A stretch of DNA of 60,000 nt, from NCBI RefSeq assembly GCF_964355755.1, contig NC_092673.1, positions 3,541,001 through 3,601,000 on the forward strand, in the 5' to 3' direction. Positions 11,701 to 26,700 of the stretch are shown piece after piece. The notes below the pieces were generated by a model. It was given only the letters and a program-made list of their open reading frames with translations. It was not told where the DNA came from and made no database searches. Source of the DNA: Antedon mediterranea. Lineage: Eukaryota; Echinodermata; Crinoidea; Comatulida; Antedonidae. The stretch's first letter is position 1. The number at the start of each line of letters is the position of its first letter. The translations under genes and the position numbers were made by a program.

Positions 11701-14700
11701 TGTGATATTTCTGATAATTTTTAACATACATACATTAAGAAATGTTGTTGATTGTCAATCAGTATGTGTTTAAAAAAAATTGGGGGTTAAAATATTTAAG
11801 TAAATTATAAAGCACTGTACTTAAATTATTAATTATTATTATTAAGGTATGAAAAATCACTGAATATTTTAAAATATCATTCCTACAGTATGTAGGTTAA
11901 GATACACATTATCTGTTTTGATTGCTTCCTCTGTTTTCTATTCAATGACGCATATTTTATTAATACATCAACAATTTTCAAATAAATAATAAATAGAATG
12001 AAACTATTTTATTCAGACTATTATTTATTGATTAAGAAATTATGAAACTAGGTCAGCTTTCAACCTCACTCTAGCAAATACTGTACTAAATGCCTATTTT
12101 ACATTATTTATGAGTTGATTTTGAATTAAATACAAATCTACTGCTACTGCAATATAGCATTCTTCAAACATACTGCGCACCAATATAACTCTGTTCGATG
12201 CATGCTTAAGCTGATCCGAATTATATCTGTGTTACATCCGCAGTAAGTGTGTGATCTGTGTTCTTACTGTACCTATGATATAACTCTGATGACATACAGT
12301 ACTGTACATCTGATATACTTACTAAACTAAAATGTAAGCATGCTCTTTATAAGTTATGTTCAGATGGTCTTACTGAACATGAAATTATATGCGCGTCATA
12401 CTTCCGATGAGCGTCCACACAATGCTTGATAAAAGACATTTTACTTGTGAGCTTTGAAGTAACGCTAGTTCACTAGCGCGTATCCTTGTATTCCTTGTGT
12501 ATGCGAAAGTAGTACAGTACTTTGCTCATGAGACTTCTCAGCCTCAGTAAAATTGTCTGTAGTACAGTAACTGTTTAAAGTTGAAATAACTTACAACAAA
12601 CAAACTGCTACTTCAGAGCTTATTTCCAACTTTCCTATATTTTTTACATTCTAATTTGCCATAGACTAAATAATAATGGATTGATTGTGTCAATGTGATT
12701 TTTAAATTAAAAAAGCATCACGTTTTAGCATTCCGTTGTTTGTATTGTTTTTACACCAAGTACAAATCTTGAGAAAATTAAAAACTGGAAAATATATTTT
12801 TTAACTAAACATTAAAGCATTATCGTCTTAAGGAAATTCAATGATGTTTTGTAAACATCTGTACTTTGAACGCTAAATCTATATTGCTATTTTAGATTAT
12901 ATCTTTACATTTTTAATATGATACCATTGCATGTCAAGGGCAAAAAGATATATCTTTAATTCATTTCCATCAAGAAATCGATAAAGTGTTGCCAGTATTA
13001 TTAACGATTAGAGGAAAACAGATTGCTTTGTCTGTATTATCTAATAACCTGCTAATCTTTAGTAATTGTTCGTATTTCTGGCAACTAATCTAATTTCGTG
13101 TTTCTGTATTGTTTCATTGTGTAGTGCTAGATTGACTGTTTAGAATGCTTGTTTTCCAATATTCAAGATGAATGAATAGAGATTATCTTATTAGAGAAAG
13201 GAATAACCTCTTAAGAAATTAAACTCATATACATTTTGTTGGTTTTTAGTTCTTGGTGTAGTAATTCTTAAAGCAGATCTAACAAAGCTATAGGCTTACT
13301 GCGATTGGGTGCAGGTGAATCGTGATAAAAACCAAAACAGCAGCCCCCCCCCCCCCCATAACTTCTGTAACATCGACAAGGGCTAAATTTGAACCAGATC
13401 ACGAGGGTAACCCCCACTCATAAACAAAGGTGTCACGGGTTCTTTAATGTGCAATGGGTTCTTTAATGTGCACTCGACCAATAATATAGTATATACACAG
13501 AACCTCTGTTTTAAGTCTTTTTTAACCACCATACACTGTACTACTGTACGGGAATGTTATGGTTTTAACTGCTAGGCCCCTCAACCCATGTACTGGTTTT
13601 AAAATGTACTGGACCAGTATATTTATACACAACTTGAAAGAGTGAGTTGGGAGAATTGATATCATTATCAATGTGGGGTTGATATTTGAATACTACTGTA
13701 GAAGCTTCGTAGAGGAAACATTTAGGGTGGGTGGTATGTGAAAATTGCATTGTGGGTAATTACGCTTTTACTCCTCTATGATATATATGATATAATTAAT
13801 TGTAACATAAAACTGCATTTTTGCAAAATTGTTTTTTTTTTTACTTGTCCATATTGTAGAAATGGGTATTTTACAGAACACATTGTCAGATACAAATGTA
13901 TTTTTTAACTGCCGACAGATGTGAATTATGATAGCAATTAAGTCTGTAAGGTGTTAACCATGCTAACATTAAAATATGCAATAACCATGACTGAGTATTT
14001 CTATTCTTCACAACTAAATTAAAGTGTGCCATTAGGTAATGGTGTTAACTGGTGTCCTTCCTCTACTGTTTGTTAAAGTTAATCAATGGGTTTGACAAGA
14101 ATATTTGAATAATGTTAATACAATGGGAAAGTATACAGTATGACACAAGAACAGTGTTAAGTTCTGTACACTATCAAACTTTATGTGACGACAACATGTG
14201 ATGTGCCCATATATGGACATGATGATGTCATACCACTACTATATTTGGGCATTTCACTACCATAGTGGATGACCCAGTGTAAGTAAGTTCTGTCTACACT
14301 ATCAAACCTTATGTGACAAAAAAATGTGATGTGCCCATACTGTATACAGTATGGACATATCACTACCATATTTGAGCATCACTACCATATTTGGGAACAG
14401 ACAGAGCGCATCCTTCTTTCCATATAAGGAAAAAAAAACCATATTAATACATATAAAACATTTTAGTATAATGTGTGTTTGATGTACGGTATATTAATGT
14501 ATATATCTTTAAAGAGCTTTTAATTGTTTGAGCTGTACAGTAGGGTACAAATATGCATTTGTTGAAATGTTGCTAAGTTACATGTACACATGGCCCTTAG
14601 TGGCCCAACCCCCCAGCAAGGGGTTGGAACAATCACCTCCAAACCTCTGTTAACTTTTTTTTTTATTCTTTGTTGTAGTTAGACTGCTGTATTATATCTG

Positions 14701-17700
14701 TAGATTGCTGCTACTGTATGTGAATATACATCTAAAAGTTTATAATTGTTATTTTCATGAAATATTTAATTATTTATTTAATTAATTCAATTTCCGCAAA
14801 CAATAACAACAACTTTATTGTGATATGGAGAGACAAAAGACTGAGACAAAATGCTTTTATTGAATTATATTGGTAGTATTTGCCTCAATACAATTTGTGT
14901 TGTCTCTTATCTTAAAATCTAATCTAAAATAACAATTATTAAATTATGGAATATATTTGAAAACATGAAAATATTTGTGTGCATGCCTGTAATTATTGAT
15001 ATGGCAGGTTAATTTTGTATTTATAAAAAAAACTAAGAGTCTATACAAAAAATGTTGATTGCATTTTACATTATACTGTACTTCATAAACGATAAGTAAA
15101 CTAGTGTGTAAAATGAGACATATTTCTGACGTCAACTGTTGCTGATCAATCTGTAGTTTCTTGTGTACTGTTCCATTGACGTATGTTTGGGTGAATCACC
15201 CTTTTTTATAAAAAAAAAAAGAATTTATTGTTGTACGAAAGCATTTGGGATAAAATCAAGGTAAATTTTAACTGTCAAGTTAATACCAATCTGTAACTTA
15301 TAACACTGATTATTTTTGTTGAACCTGATTACAATACTGTATATTTTTTACCCCTTTATATCAAATAATTCAAGAATATGCTGTGAGTTAAGGAATGGCC
15401 TCATTTAATGACCAACGCTATGTGACCGAACCAATTTTATTGTAGTAAAAAATAAAGCATACGTTTTTGTTTAAAAACAATTACTAACACCAATTTGGAA
15501 ATGAATCCTTTATTTTAATGTTAAGGTTTTATATACATCATCAGCAGGCAGCGATATTTCTTTTCGTACATAAGTTGGGGACCCCTCATGAAACGTCACA
15601 AAATAAACATGAATATCCATAAGGTGTGACGTAAGAATTAGCTAACAATTTGTTAATACAAATGCTTTCTGTCTGTGTAGTCAAGTCAATTAGACTATGG
15701 ACTTTACATGTCGATGTATGGGATTCAAATCCTTTCTTTCTTTATTAAAAACAAACCAATTCAGTGGCGGATCTAGCGGGGGGCGTGTGGGGCGTACGCC
15801 CCCCCTATTTTTTAAAGATTTTTTTTTTTTTTTTTAAATTAAATAGATTTTAAAAACACGTATCGTTTCGACGGTCATTTTCATAGTGAAAATAGTACGT
15901 CGGAGCACATCGTCAGCTTGATCGCATTTCACCAAGCATGTACGTCGTCGACATCCTTTGTGTACTATCAATCTCTAGCGTTACCAACGATCATTCACAG
16001 TTAAGTGTAAAACTAAAAGGAGCAAGTTGATAAAAGCCACGTGGTGAGCTTGGTCGCGTTTTACTAAGCAGGTCGGCATCCTTTGTGATCGTCACTCCCG
16101 TTGTAGAGTAGCGGTACGTACCTCCGACGATCAATAGAGTTTATGAAGTCACATGGTCAGTGCTACACTACGCGCCCATTTATTAAATACAATAAAAACA
16201 AAGGCTAGGACTGTAGTGCCTATGAAAATTATCCCGTTAGGCCTATATTTTATTAAAACATATTACTATTAAAATATTAACAATGCTGCATGCAGCATTT
16301 CATGACCGGGCCTTGTAGTGTTTTATTTGCTTTTCCGTCGATGAGTCTCATAAACAAATCGCGATGACAAAAGGGGTGTTTTGTTTTTTTCAAATCACTA
16401 AATATAATGTAATGATGATCGAGCCGGACCGCTAATTTTTAAACGATCGTTTAAACCAGGTCGTTGAATATGCCGTGATTTTAATTGTCAAAAACATGAT
16501 CGTCAGTCGATGGCTCGGAGTTTCGATAAATCTCGCGTCGCATGTGTTGCGTGGTGGTGGAAAACACTCTCAGCAAGTTTGCTTCATTAATATGCATGAG
16601 ACTCTGTGACGACCCGCTTTAACGTGACGTCATTTTACTTTAGCTGCATGGATGATGGATGCGAAGAAGTAGACGTCACCGCGATCGACCCGGCGCGCGT
16701 GTAAGAAAATAATACCGGCCTAGGCTAGGACAAGTTTATGCTTATATAAAAGCTGAAAAACATCGTCGCGTTGTAAAAATTTAGATGTAAAGTACAGGCA
16801 AGTTGTTAGCTTGCTTTGGTACCCTAGGTAAGTATCAGCTGCATGTTCCACATGTCGTAATTTGCGAGCTTTAGAGTGTTTGGTAAATGACATTATGAAT
16901 TGTTTGTAAATCGTTTTAAACGACTTACAATGCGCTAGAACGCCAAAATTTACAGGGGCCTTCGGCCCCTGGACCCCGACCGGGGGCCCTTGGCGGCCCC
17001 CTGGCCCCCAGCCAGTGTTTGCTCGCAAACCTACGCCCCCCCTATTTCAAAATCCTGGATCCGCCCCTGCAATTGGCAGCAAATCTGCTGAATTGCATGG
17101 TAAGGGACAATATACATTCAAAAGACAAGTAAAGTAATAGTCATCATTAAACAAAATTATCGCAATTACAAAATATATGTAAATGTAAACATAAAGTTAA
17201 AAAAATATAGTCTTATTGCAAAGATATAGTATATACATTATTACTTAATTACAATATAAAAATATAATCTTAAATTTAAGTTGCAATGAGCAACTTCTTG
17301 TTACTTTATAGTGAGAAAGAGAGAGATTATTTAGGGGGTTAGGTTTAGTTATATTTAGGAAGTAGTATTCGGTTATCTTTCACATAAGGGGTCCCCAACT
17401 TCAGTTAAAAAAATCACTGGCAGGCACCCAAAATTTCATCTACGGTACCTTAACATAATGATGTTAAGCATGGAAGTTTATTTTATACCCACATTAGTGA
17501 AGTAAACGTGAAAAAGACAGTTTTGTTAAATATATTTATTCATTGGTTGCATGTTTGGTTGTTGAAATAATATTAACTAATTTTTACCAAGAAACCTTCA
17601 CCAATAAGATACTACTGTATATTGAATAGCAAAGCAAAGATATTATTACAGTTAGGTGAACGAACTCCTATTAAAATATTCTTTCTTTTAAAAATACATA

Positions 17701-20700
17701 TTTAATACCATACAAGAGAGATAAAAATCTTATATGAAATATTAATACACCCTTTTTACGTCACTGACTGACCCGAGTTCGTGTGTCCTTCAAAGAAAGA
17801 TTACTGTTAGGATTTCCTCTTTCCCATTAATTGTGGACCCACAACACTCAAACTCATTTTGTAGAGTTTCACTTCTAAATAAAATGATGTATACTGCCTG
17901 TAGTATTAGTCAACAATTTAAAAATAGGTTTTGATTTAATTTGACAAATTCTGTGTACTTGGTGATTTCATTGATTTGAAATATCCATAGTATGAATTAT
18001 GGCAAACAATGATAAAGTATTTGAAATATTTGTAATTAAATTATAAACAAACATTTATTTCATCAAATGCCATACAATTAATACAAAACATAAAATGCAG
18101 ACCAACCTAGAAGTAAATTTGTCTCAGTTGCCATGGTTACAAAAAATAATAAGAACAAGTACAAATATGAAGCATCAATATTAATATAATATAATAATTA
18201 AAAGAATTAAAATTTCTTTAATTCTTTCATAAATTGAACAAAATGTTTGATTTCTTTTTATAAATAATAGGAAGCTTATTCCATTCTGATACTTTATAAA
18301 TATTTTAATCCCTGTTAATTAATTAATTAATTAATCATTTCACAAGGAGGTATAGAATTTCTCTTTTGCCTATTTACACTTGAGGACTAAGGTTTCACTG
18401 TACAATATGCTGAGAGTGAGAGTCTCTTTGAACTTGTATAAATAATATTGCTTTTTAAATTTCTTATGAGAGACATCTCAGTGAGTATTAATATTATTAA
18501 ATTCTAAACCATCCAGTGGTATACTGAAATTGATTAATTAATTTGAAACGATAAAGACGACGAAATCTGTGAGAAAGCTTTGAACACAGAACCTTCTGCT
18601 TTTGCAGATGTCCGAAACATTAGACCACTGGGGTTTTCATGGTATTGTTCAAGATAGAACACCACAAACCTATTTACAGTATTACTGTATTTTACAGAAG
18701 TATACTGCAGAAGCATTTCCAAATTTTCCACATAGAATTAACTAATTATAAACAAGTGGAAACTGCCTTTGTCCCTACAGGAAAGGATGACACTGTATAC
18801 AATCTAATTAATAATGTATATTGAAAGTGGAAAAATTACTGTAGACCTTAATTCTTAGATCTATTAATTATAACAAGACCTTAGATTATTAATTAGATTG
18901 TCTAATTTCATACCAAACAAAAGGTAATAATTTGTTCTTTGTTTACAAATTCTGAGCCTAATGTATAGTCTTTTGTTATTGTTAAATATGAAAACAATTG
19001 TATCAATTTTGATAAAATATCTTGTAAATCACACAAATTAATTATTAACATTTTAGTGGGTTGGAAGGGGGGGGGGGGCGCTGAAATTGTTCTATGTGTT
19101 CACAACCCTGTTCTATAGGAGGTTGATTTATCTTTTCTATCTCTTCTTCTTCTTCATTTTCATATGGTTTGATGAATATTATTGTTATGATGAACGTTTT
19201 CAATAATATCGTTGGTTATTTTTAGACTGTAAATGACAATTTGATTTTAAGCATTTTATAATCTATCCTACTGACGTCACGGTTTAACAAAATTAAATGT
19301 GTACATACAGTAGAAATATTTTTTATTTATTTATTTATTTTTTTTATAGTGAAATTATTATTAAGTGGAACTTTATCTTTACAAATAACAATGGAAAAAA
19401 TGATTTCCAATATCAATATTTTGTTATGTTCGTTACAGTAGTTAAGCAAAATAATAATCTAATTATTTATAATCTATTGTTTTTATTAATAATAAATGAT
19501 GGTTTAATTTTTATATTTTTGTTTGAATTCATCTTCGTTTTATATATATATTCAATACTGAAGCATACTATATTTAGTGTATTTAATATGATATCAAGTT
19601 ATTATTATATCTTCATGGCTTTAATGATTTCATTATAATAAGTGTTAATAATATATAGGAGTTGGATAGCCGAGTGGTTAGGAAACTTGACTGTCATACA
19701 GATAGACCCGGGTTCAATTCCTGACAACTCCTAAATGAGTACCTGGTTGAAAATACTAGGGAGAAAAAAGGCGGTGTGGAAAGGAACTGGCCACCTTACC
19801 ACATAATGCCGAGGCTTAGTACAATGAGCTCCTAACAGCTCATTTCCCTACGTTCAGAGAACACGGGACTCACCTTTACCTTTTATAATAATATATTTTC
19901 TTGTATTTTGTAGGTGTTACAGAGACTGCAGCCTAGGTTTGTGGCAATCCATTGCCAAGAAGTTGGAGGCAAAAACTTTGAGACAGGGATGAATTTAGTG
20001 AACAACTTTATTGAGTATGTTTATTATATAATATACAGTAGATAGAACCTCTATTAAAGGGACACCTTTAGGAACCAACAAAGTTTCGTAAAACCGTAGA
20101 GGCCGTAGACGCAAAAAAGTTCGCGGAACTGGGTTGGCAAACTGTAGAGTAGGTCAAGGGTGATCGATTCATACCAAAATATTTTGAAAAAATTAAGCAG
20201 GCCAAGTGTTATAACATTCGTAAAGGCAGTTACTTATTCGCCGTAGAGGGCGTAGATGCAAAAAAGTTCGCGGAACTAGGGTGGAAAATGGTAGAGTAGG
20301 TCAAGGGTCATCGATCTATACCAAAATATTTTCAAAATATTAGGTAGGTCAAGTGTTATATCGTTCGTAAAAGCCAGTTACTTATTCGCCGTAGAGGGCG
20401 TAAATGCATAAAATGTTATTGAACTTTGACCGGAAGAAGTAAAGGAGGTCAAGGCTAACATGTTGATGCAATAACAACTCAATTAGACAGTTATTACGTA
20501 TTAAAATCTGTTTTTTTATATATTTGTGACTGTCCCTTTAATGGAATTTGAATAAGGAATAAGGAACTAGGAACTAGTAACCAACTTCACAGACATTGTT
20601 TAAAAACAAATATTTTGTGACTTTTCACTTTCCATTTTAATGCATAAAGCCAAAAAACAATCTGAATGAACTTTCCCTTGTGTGTTTAAATGGACACATG

Positions 20701-23700
20701 CAAAATTAACATGTTGTTATTGAACGACATACTATGTGACGTTGTAAATACCAAAGTTCAAACTCAAGTTGCTAGTATAAGAATTGTGAGAAAAACAGAA
20801 TCGACATTGAATAATCATATATGTCATGGCAGAACATGACAAATTGCATTTGATACAAAACTGTTTTTATTTAAACTATTTTTATTCAATAAAACTAAAA
20901 GCACAGAACACAATAAAATAAAGTTCTAAATCAAATTCTTACTTTAAGCAAGATTAAGGAACATGGCAAGGCACAGACAAAAAAAAACAAAAGGATTTCA
21001 ATCAGAACAAAAATTGCCAATGCCCTCACCTTGGGGCCTACAGTAATATGTAGTGTATCTGTAGGACAACATTCAACACGACTAAAAACCCATTTTTACA
21101 CAGAAGCAGTAGTTGCCTTTGAACATTATTATGGATACTGGCGCTATATAAATCTGATTGATTGATTGATTGATTGATTCATAGTGCTCTGTCTACACTA
21201 TCAAACTGTATGTGACAAAAAATGTGATGTGCCCATATATGGACATGATGATGTCATATCACTACCATATTTGGGTATATCACTACCATATTTGGGCACA
21301 TCACACCTTTTTTGTCAAACTAGCTTGATAGTGTAGACAGGGATTTAGTGCATAATTCTTCCATGTAACGGAAATAGCATGAAAGAGGTGGAATAAATAA
21401 GGACAACAATGTCATTCCAGCACACTAATTAGAATTCTTTTTCCTAGGTAGACATATGACATGTACTGTAGTTATTGTACATATCACCTAAACATCTTCA
21501 TCCAAGCTACCAAGATATATTGTCGCATAGCTTTAGCACATGTCTGATTTAAGTAACTCAGACATACATCTCTTAAAGTACCGTTATATTACTAAGCCCT
21601 TTAGCTTCGAGTACATCAAGTAACTGCGGTATACCTGCACATTAATCCTACTCAAAACCCTTATTATTGATACTAATCACTTTGACGATCTCGAGTAGCT
21701 TGCTGTCGTAGTAGACATGGGGGAGGCGTTCAAATTTGATTTCAGAAATATCAATTACTTGTAAGTGAATGTACAGAAATTCATATTCTACTTCCAGGGT
21801 CAGGGGTTCAAATCTTTTACTTGACTATAAATGTTTCCCTTGATACTGTACTGCATGTTTCCAATTCACAAAGCTTATAATGTAAACTGCAAAATATTTT
21901 TAGATTATACATATTATCAAAAGACATGGAAATATTTCTTCTGAGACATGCAGTACAAACTAATATAAATTATAATATAAATGCTATTAATAATAAAAGT
22001 TATGTCATTTAATTTCATCGTCAGTTGTGTACTACAGTGTACAAACATTGTAATATTGTCAAAAGTCATGGAAATATTTCTTATGATACATACAAAATGT
22101 AAACTAAATAATGTACTTTAAATTCTATATAATTAGTCATTTCATTTAATTTCATTTTTCTGATTCATACATACAAAATGTATATTAATTTTATTAATAA
22201 TTAGTAAGAGTCAAAATATATTTATTTTTCATTTATTTCATTTCGTCGTCAATTGCGTACTATGCAAACATTGTAAAAGATTAGCCTGGTATTAAATGAC
22301 GTTAAATGGGTTTGTTTTTCATCATTGAGATTGAATGTAAACAGCATGCATTTATGTTGTTAATTAATACCACTATTATTAATCTTTTAATTAGTCTGAC
22401 GTGAAATGTATTGAGCTGTACTGTAAACAAAAATGTTATTGAGACTGTGACTTATTAATTATTAACGTTTAGGAAAAATAGGTTGTAAGCAGAGTAAAGA
22501 AATTTAATCCCTATTTTTTTCTTTTAATATACATTTAATACTATTATACATTTAATTTATTTCAAATCATAAAGTCATTTTTTAAAAGAGGTTCCGTTTC
22601 ATCCTTAGCCAATACGTTTGTGATATAGAGGTCACATGTGATACACAAGTAATGCTGTATCATGGAACTACAGTATATACAGAGTGATTTTAACTGTGAT
22701 TTTTTTTTTCCAGAACATTATTTGGAAGTGAAGAGATGAGATGCTACAGACGATCGCATGTTGTGATGGATAAAAATTACCAAGCAACCGACGACTTCAC
22801 GGTAAGTACTGTCCAAAGGCGTAATGGCGAGCCACTTCTCCACTCCCAAGCTTCATAAAAAGATATGCTTTTACATAAAATTTGAATGTATAAACAAACA
22901 TACAAATGAACTGCACTGTGTGTCAATGGTAATTGAATATTAATTTATTTGTGATCAATATAAAAATATTAGATGGATATTATTAATTTTAATTAATTAA
23001 TATTAATTATAACAAACATTATAAACCTATATAGAAAAACAAAAGAAGGTATATTAAACCAATTTACAAACTGGCCAAGAATATTGAGACGAATAATGAT
23101 TTAAAGGTCTGTCTACACTATCAAAAGTGCGATGTGCCCAAATATGGTAGTGATATGCTTAAATATGATAGTGACATGACATGTCCATATATGGGCGCAT
23201 CACATTTTTTTTGTCAAACTAATTTGATAGTGTAGACAGAGCTTTTTGCATACATTTATACTTTGTTTATTCAAAAGGAAAAATACTAATCTATTGTATC
23301 TGATCTGAAATCATTTGAATTTGAAACTATTTTAAAACATCTATGACTTTATTAAATATGTTTTTTTCCATAGCAACATATTCGACAGCTTATCATGAAA
23401 CTAAATTATTCATATGAAAGGCAAAAGTAAAACCTGGCTTAAATAAATTATGTGTTCAATTTGAAACATCGATTTATACAGTTCATATTTAATAATTATA
23501 GATTTCATATTCATCTCATATTTTTATGCATTTAGAAGTGTATTACTTTTTTTAGTGTAAATGATTGATTTTTGTATGCATTACAGTAATATTTTTGTAC
23601 AATATATTTTTATATGCAACAGAGCCTTTCAAATAATCCTTTTAAAATCGAACAATTTAGAAATCAATTAAAATAATTTATAATTGCTCTTTTTTATTTA

Positions 23701-26700
23701 TTTATTTCATGGATTACTTTTATTTTTATGTGAAGCGCATAGAAGCTTTATGCATTATGCACTTAAAAGTCAAAATTTATTTATTTTATATTTATTATTA
23801 TTATTTAAATATAGTAGAATAATTGACCTGATCTAACAATGAAAATAATTTATTTTTATTTTATTTATTTTTATACTAAAAATTCAAATTATTAAGAAAA
23901 ACATTACTATGCATAAGAAGTGAATTGGAGGATGTTAAACACAATCAAACTTTATGTGACAAAAAAATGATATGTGCCCATATATGGACAAGATGATGTT
24001 ATATCACTACCATATTTGGGCATATCACTACCATATTTACTACCACACTTTTTTTTTCAAACTAGTTATAGTGTAGACAGATCTTTAGTTAAGTAAAATA
24101 AGCAAATACAACATCCCAAAACAAACAGCCTGAGAAAAATGCCAAGCTCACAGACAACACTATCTGGTTCAACTTCTTGTATATTTTATTATAATTATGT
24201 ATTTTGGGAGGAAATGGAGCATGCTATTGAAATATGATTTTGTCTCTTTTTATTTGCAGGCTTTAGGAAACATTTATTTCATTCATGATTCAATAGCATC
24301 GCCCAAGTATTATGATTTTAAAAGTAAGTATACTTGTATTGCATTGATATTCTGTTTATTCTATAATATACAGAAAATACACTAACAATTTACTGCAAAT
24401 TTAAAGATAATAGATGGTACGCTCGCTTCGCTCGCGTACCATCTAGGTCGTGCCCACAGATGGTTCTCGAATATACAGTAATTTCAGCGTAACAAAACTG
24501 GCGATTTCAAATGTACGTACCGCAGGACTATAATACATTGTCGTTTACAGAAACGAATAAATAGACACGATGATTTATGTAGTCAACTAAAATTAGCACC
24601 CTGGGAATTACTTCCGAAGGAGAAACTTTTCACAAAATGAGTCCAAATTTTTGATTTGGACTCATTTAAAGAAACCCAATTTGTGTTTTGTATGTAACAT
24701 TAGCGTTGAGGGATGGGAAAGCGGATAGGTACAAAGAGGAAAAATTTTTAAATATATTCTTTATCCACTCAGTAACGATATATTTTGTTCATGTTTTATA
24801 AGCCTATACATAATATACCTCTAAATACAGTAAAACATTTGCGATTTAATACTTTGTTAAAACTGTCACTGTCATAATCGATTGAAATATTAAAGTACAT
24901 GTCACGATACACCACTACGACGTTTATATTTTTGGTAATTATTAATTAATACAAACGTTGTGAAGGAACTGTCAGTATAAAGTGTATTTGTATATAATAA
25001 TGTGTTTATATATCTAACAGTAGAGCCTATCCACAATGTCAGTAATACAGTTTATTATTATCTAACAGGACGAACATTCACAGTAAGAAATGTTCGATTC
25101 AAATGAGGACCAAAAATAGTTATTTACAGTATTGTCAAAGTATTGCAAGTTTATTCTCAAAGGGCCCATATATTTACCTACCTTATGTGTTAAACCAAGG
25201 GCTCATAAATTTACCTACAGTACTTGTGTTAAACCAAACTCTGGCAGACTGAGAGATTGGGATGTTCCATTCATCGCAAATCAATACATTTGTATAATCG
25301 TATATTAAATCTATCAAAATAGTATTTTTTAAAGAAAATCGGCCTGTCTTCAACATTATGATGGTGTACTCTAGCTGTTCAACCGGTTTTCAGCTATTAA
25401 AAACAATTATCGTAGGAGGAGATAGGAAAATGCGAAGCCTTCTCGCATTTTTGTGGCGGGTATTTTTCAAGATGGACATCCATTAGACAGTGTATACCAC
25501 GATCGGAAAACACCCCTATTTGGGGCAAATCGTTGAACCTAAATTCGTTTTAATCGTCAATAACTAATTATCTAACTTAATTTAATTAGTAAACAGGGTT
25601 ACATCAGGTGGTTAAAATCAGTACCGAAAGTACGAACCAACTTTATATACCATCGAGTGAAAATTCTAGAAGTAAGGCGCGATTTACCGAATTTTGCCCT
25701 TACGTAAATTTATATATAGATATGCTACATAATTTCAATACAAAATTTAATGTCAAAAAGAGAGATCGATTTGTTTGTCATTAAATTTTGTATTGAACAA
25801 ATAAAAAACAGATTTGATTTTAAACTATTTGCCATATAAGGGCACACTGTCACCATTAAAGCATATTTCCCACTTAGTTGGACGCAAGTACAATGGCCGC
25901 AAGGGAGTTGAACAATAACAAGCAACAGTTGAATGCTTTATCATATCATGATTGGTTAATTTACTTGGTAATGGTGGTATACATACATTGTTGGGTTGTG
26001 CCCAAGTGAGAACCAATCTTTAACTAACGAGAGGAACCCAATTGCCAATCTTGATTCAGGGGAAAATTTGTTGTGTCCCGGATAGGTATCCCCTTAATAG
26101 GAGTTTTATTGTTTGAATTGTCCTCCGGAGTGAGAATAAAACGTCGAGAAAGTCAACAGTTCCTTTCGGAACTATATACATGTGGTATACCGCAAACGAT
26201 ATATCCAGTTACAGTTTACATACTAATCATAAGATTTCGCGCCGCTCCTTTAGGCAGTTATATTCAAGAGAACAAATGCATTAAAAAACAGTTACCACGC
26301 GGTAGCTTATAGTTTACTACGGCTTAAAAAATGGGTATTTGGAAACTCGGACTGGGCATGCACACACCACAAAGCATGTCTGTGGAAAAAAGAGTCTATG
26401 AAAACATTTGCTGATAAATATTGAAATGCCTGTTGACGGTAGTTGAAATGAGCATCGTTTTTTCTAAGAAATATTTCTTGTTACAAAATTCCTTTTAAAT
26501 ATATTACCTGAATTACAGTATACATATTATACAACAATGATTAATATGATAAAAACGCATTAAACAGGTATGTATTCAGGCCTTGTCTTTTAAGGCGAGC
26601 GAGTGCGATCACTCACCTAACACACTCCTAAAATGCCCTTGAGGAGAGCGATTTACAACACGCTTAAATTTGGTAAACTTCTACACACCAAAATACAAAC

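Larger units (their letters stand above)
7199..19913 (+). other. INPP5A: INPP5A intron 2 (12.7 kb)
   Basis: No coding exon was seen. It contains a family C element (9156), a Harbinger-type element (10837), a flanking duplication, two family A copies (14159, 14285), a 1.3-kb TIR element (15762) and a SINE (19657). Stretches 7200-9100, 11850-13300 and 17100-19600 are A+T-rich with nothing I can name. Confidence 0.8.
20015..22713 (+). other. INPP5A: INPP5A intron 3
   Basis: 2.7 kb; contains the TTAA-flanked element with ~147-bp tandem units (20053), family A copy A4 (21185) and a ~143-bp tandem duplication (21908). Otherwise A+T-rich with no visible feature. Confidence 0.8.

Noticed and set aside
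16720-17028. 102-residue minus-strand ORF
   Set aside because: Starts inside the G/C-rich terminal repeat of the 1.3-kb transposon; no recognisable domain.
19658-19731. Functional tRNA-Asp gene
   Set aside because: The acceptor stem pairs, but the T and anticodon stems do not, and a SINE body plus target-site duplication surround it.
26073-26312. 79-residue plus-strand ORF starting MSRIGIPLIG
   Set aside because: It runs into the family D repeat and is not conserved in the other copies' frames.
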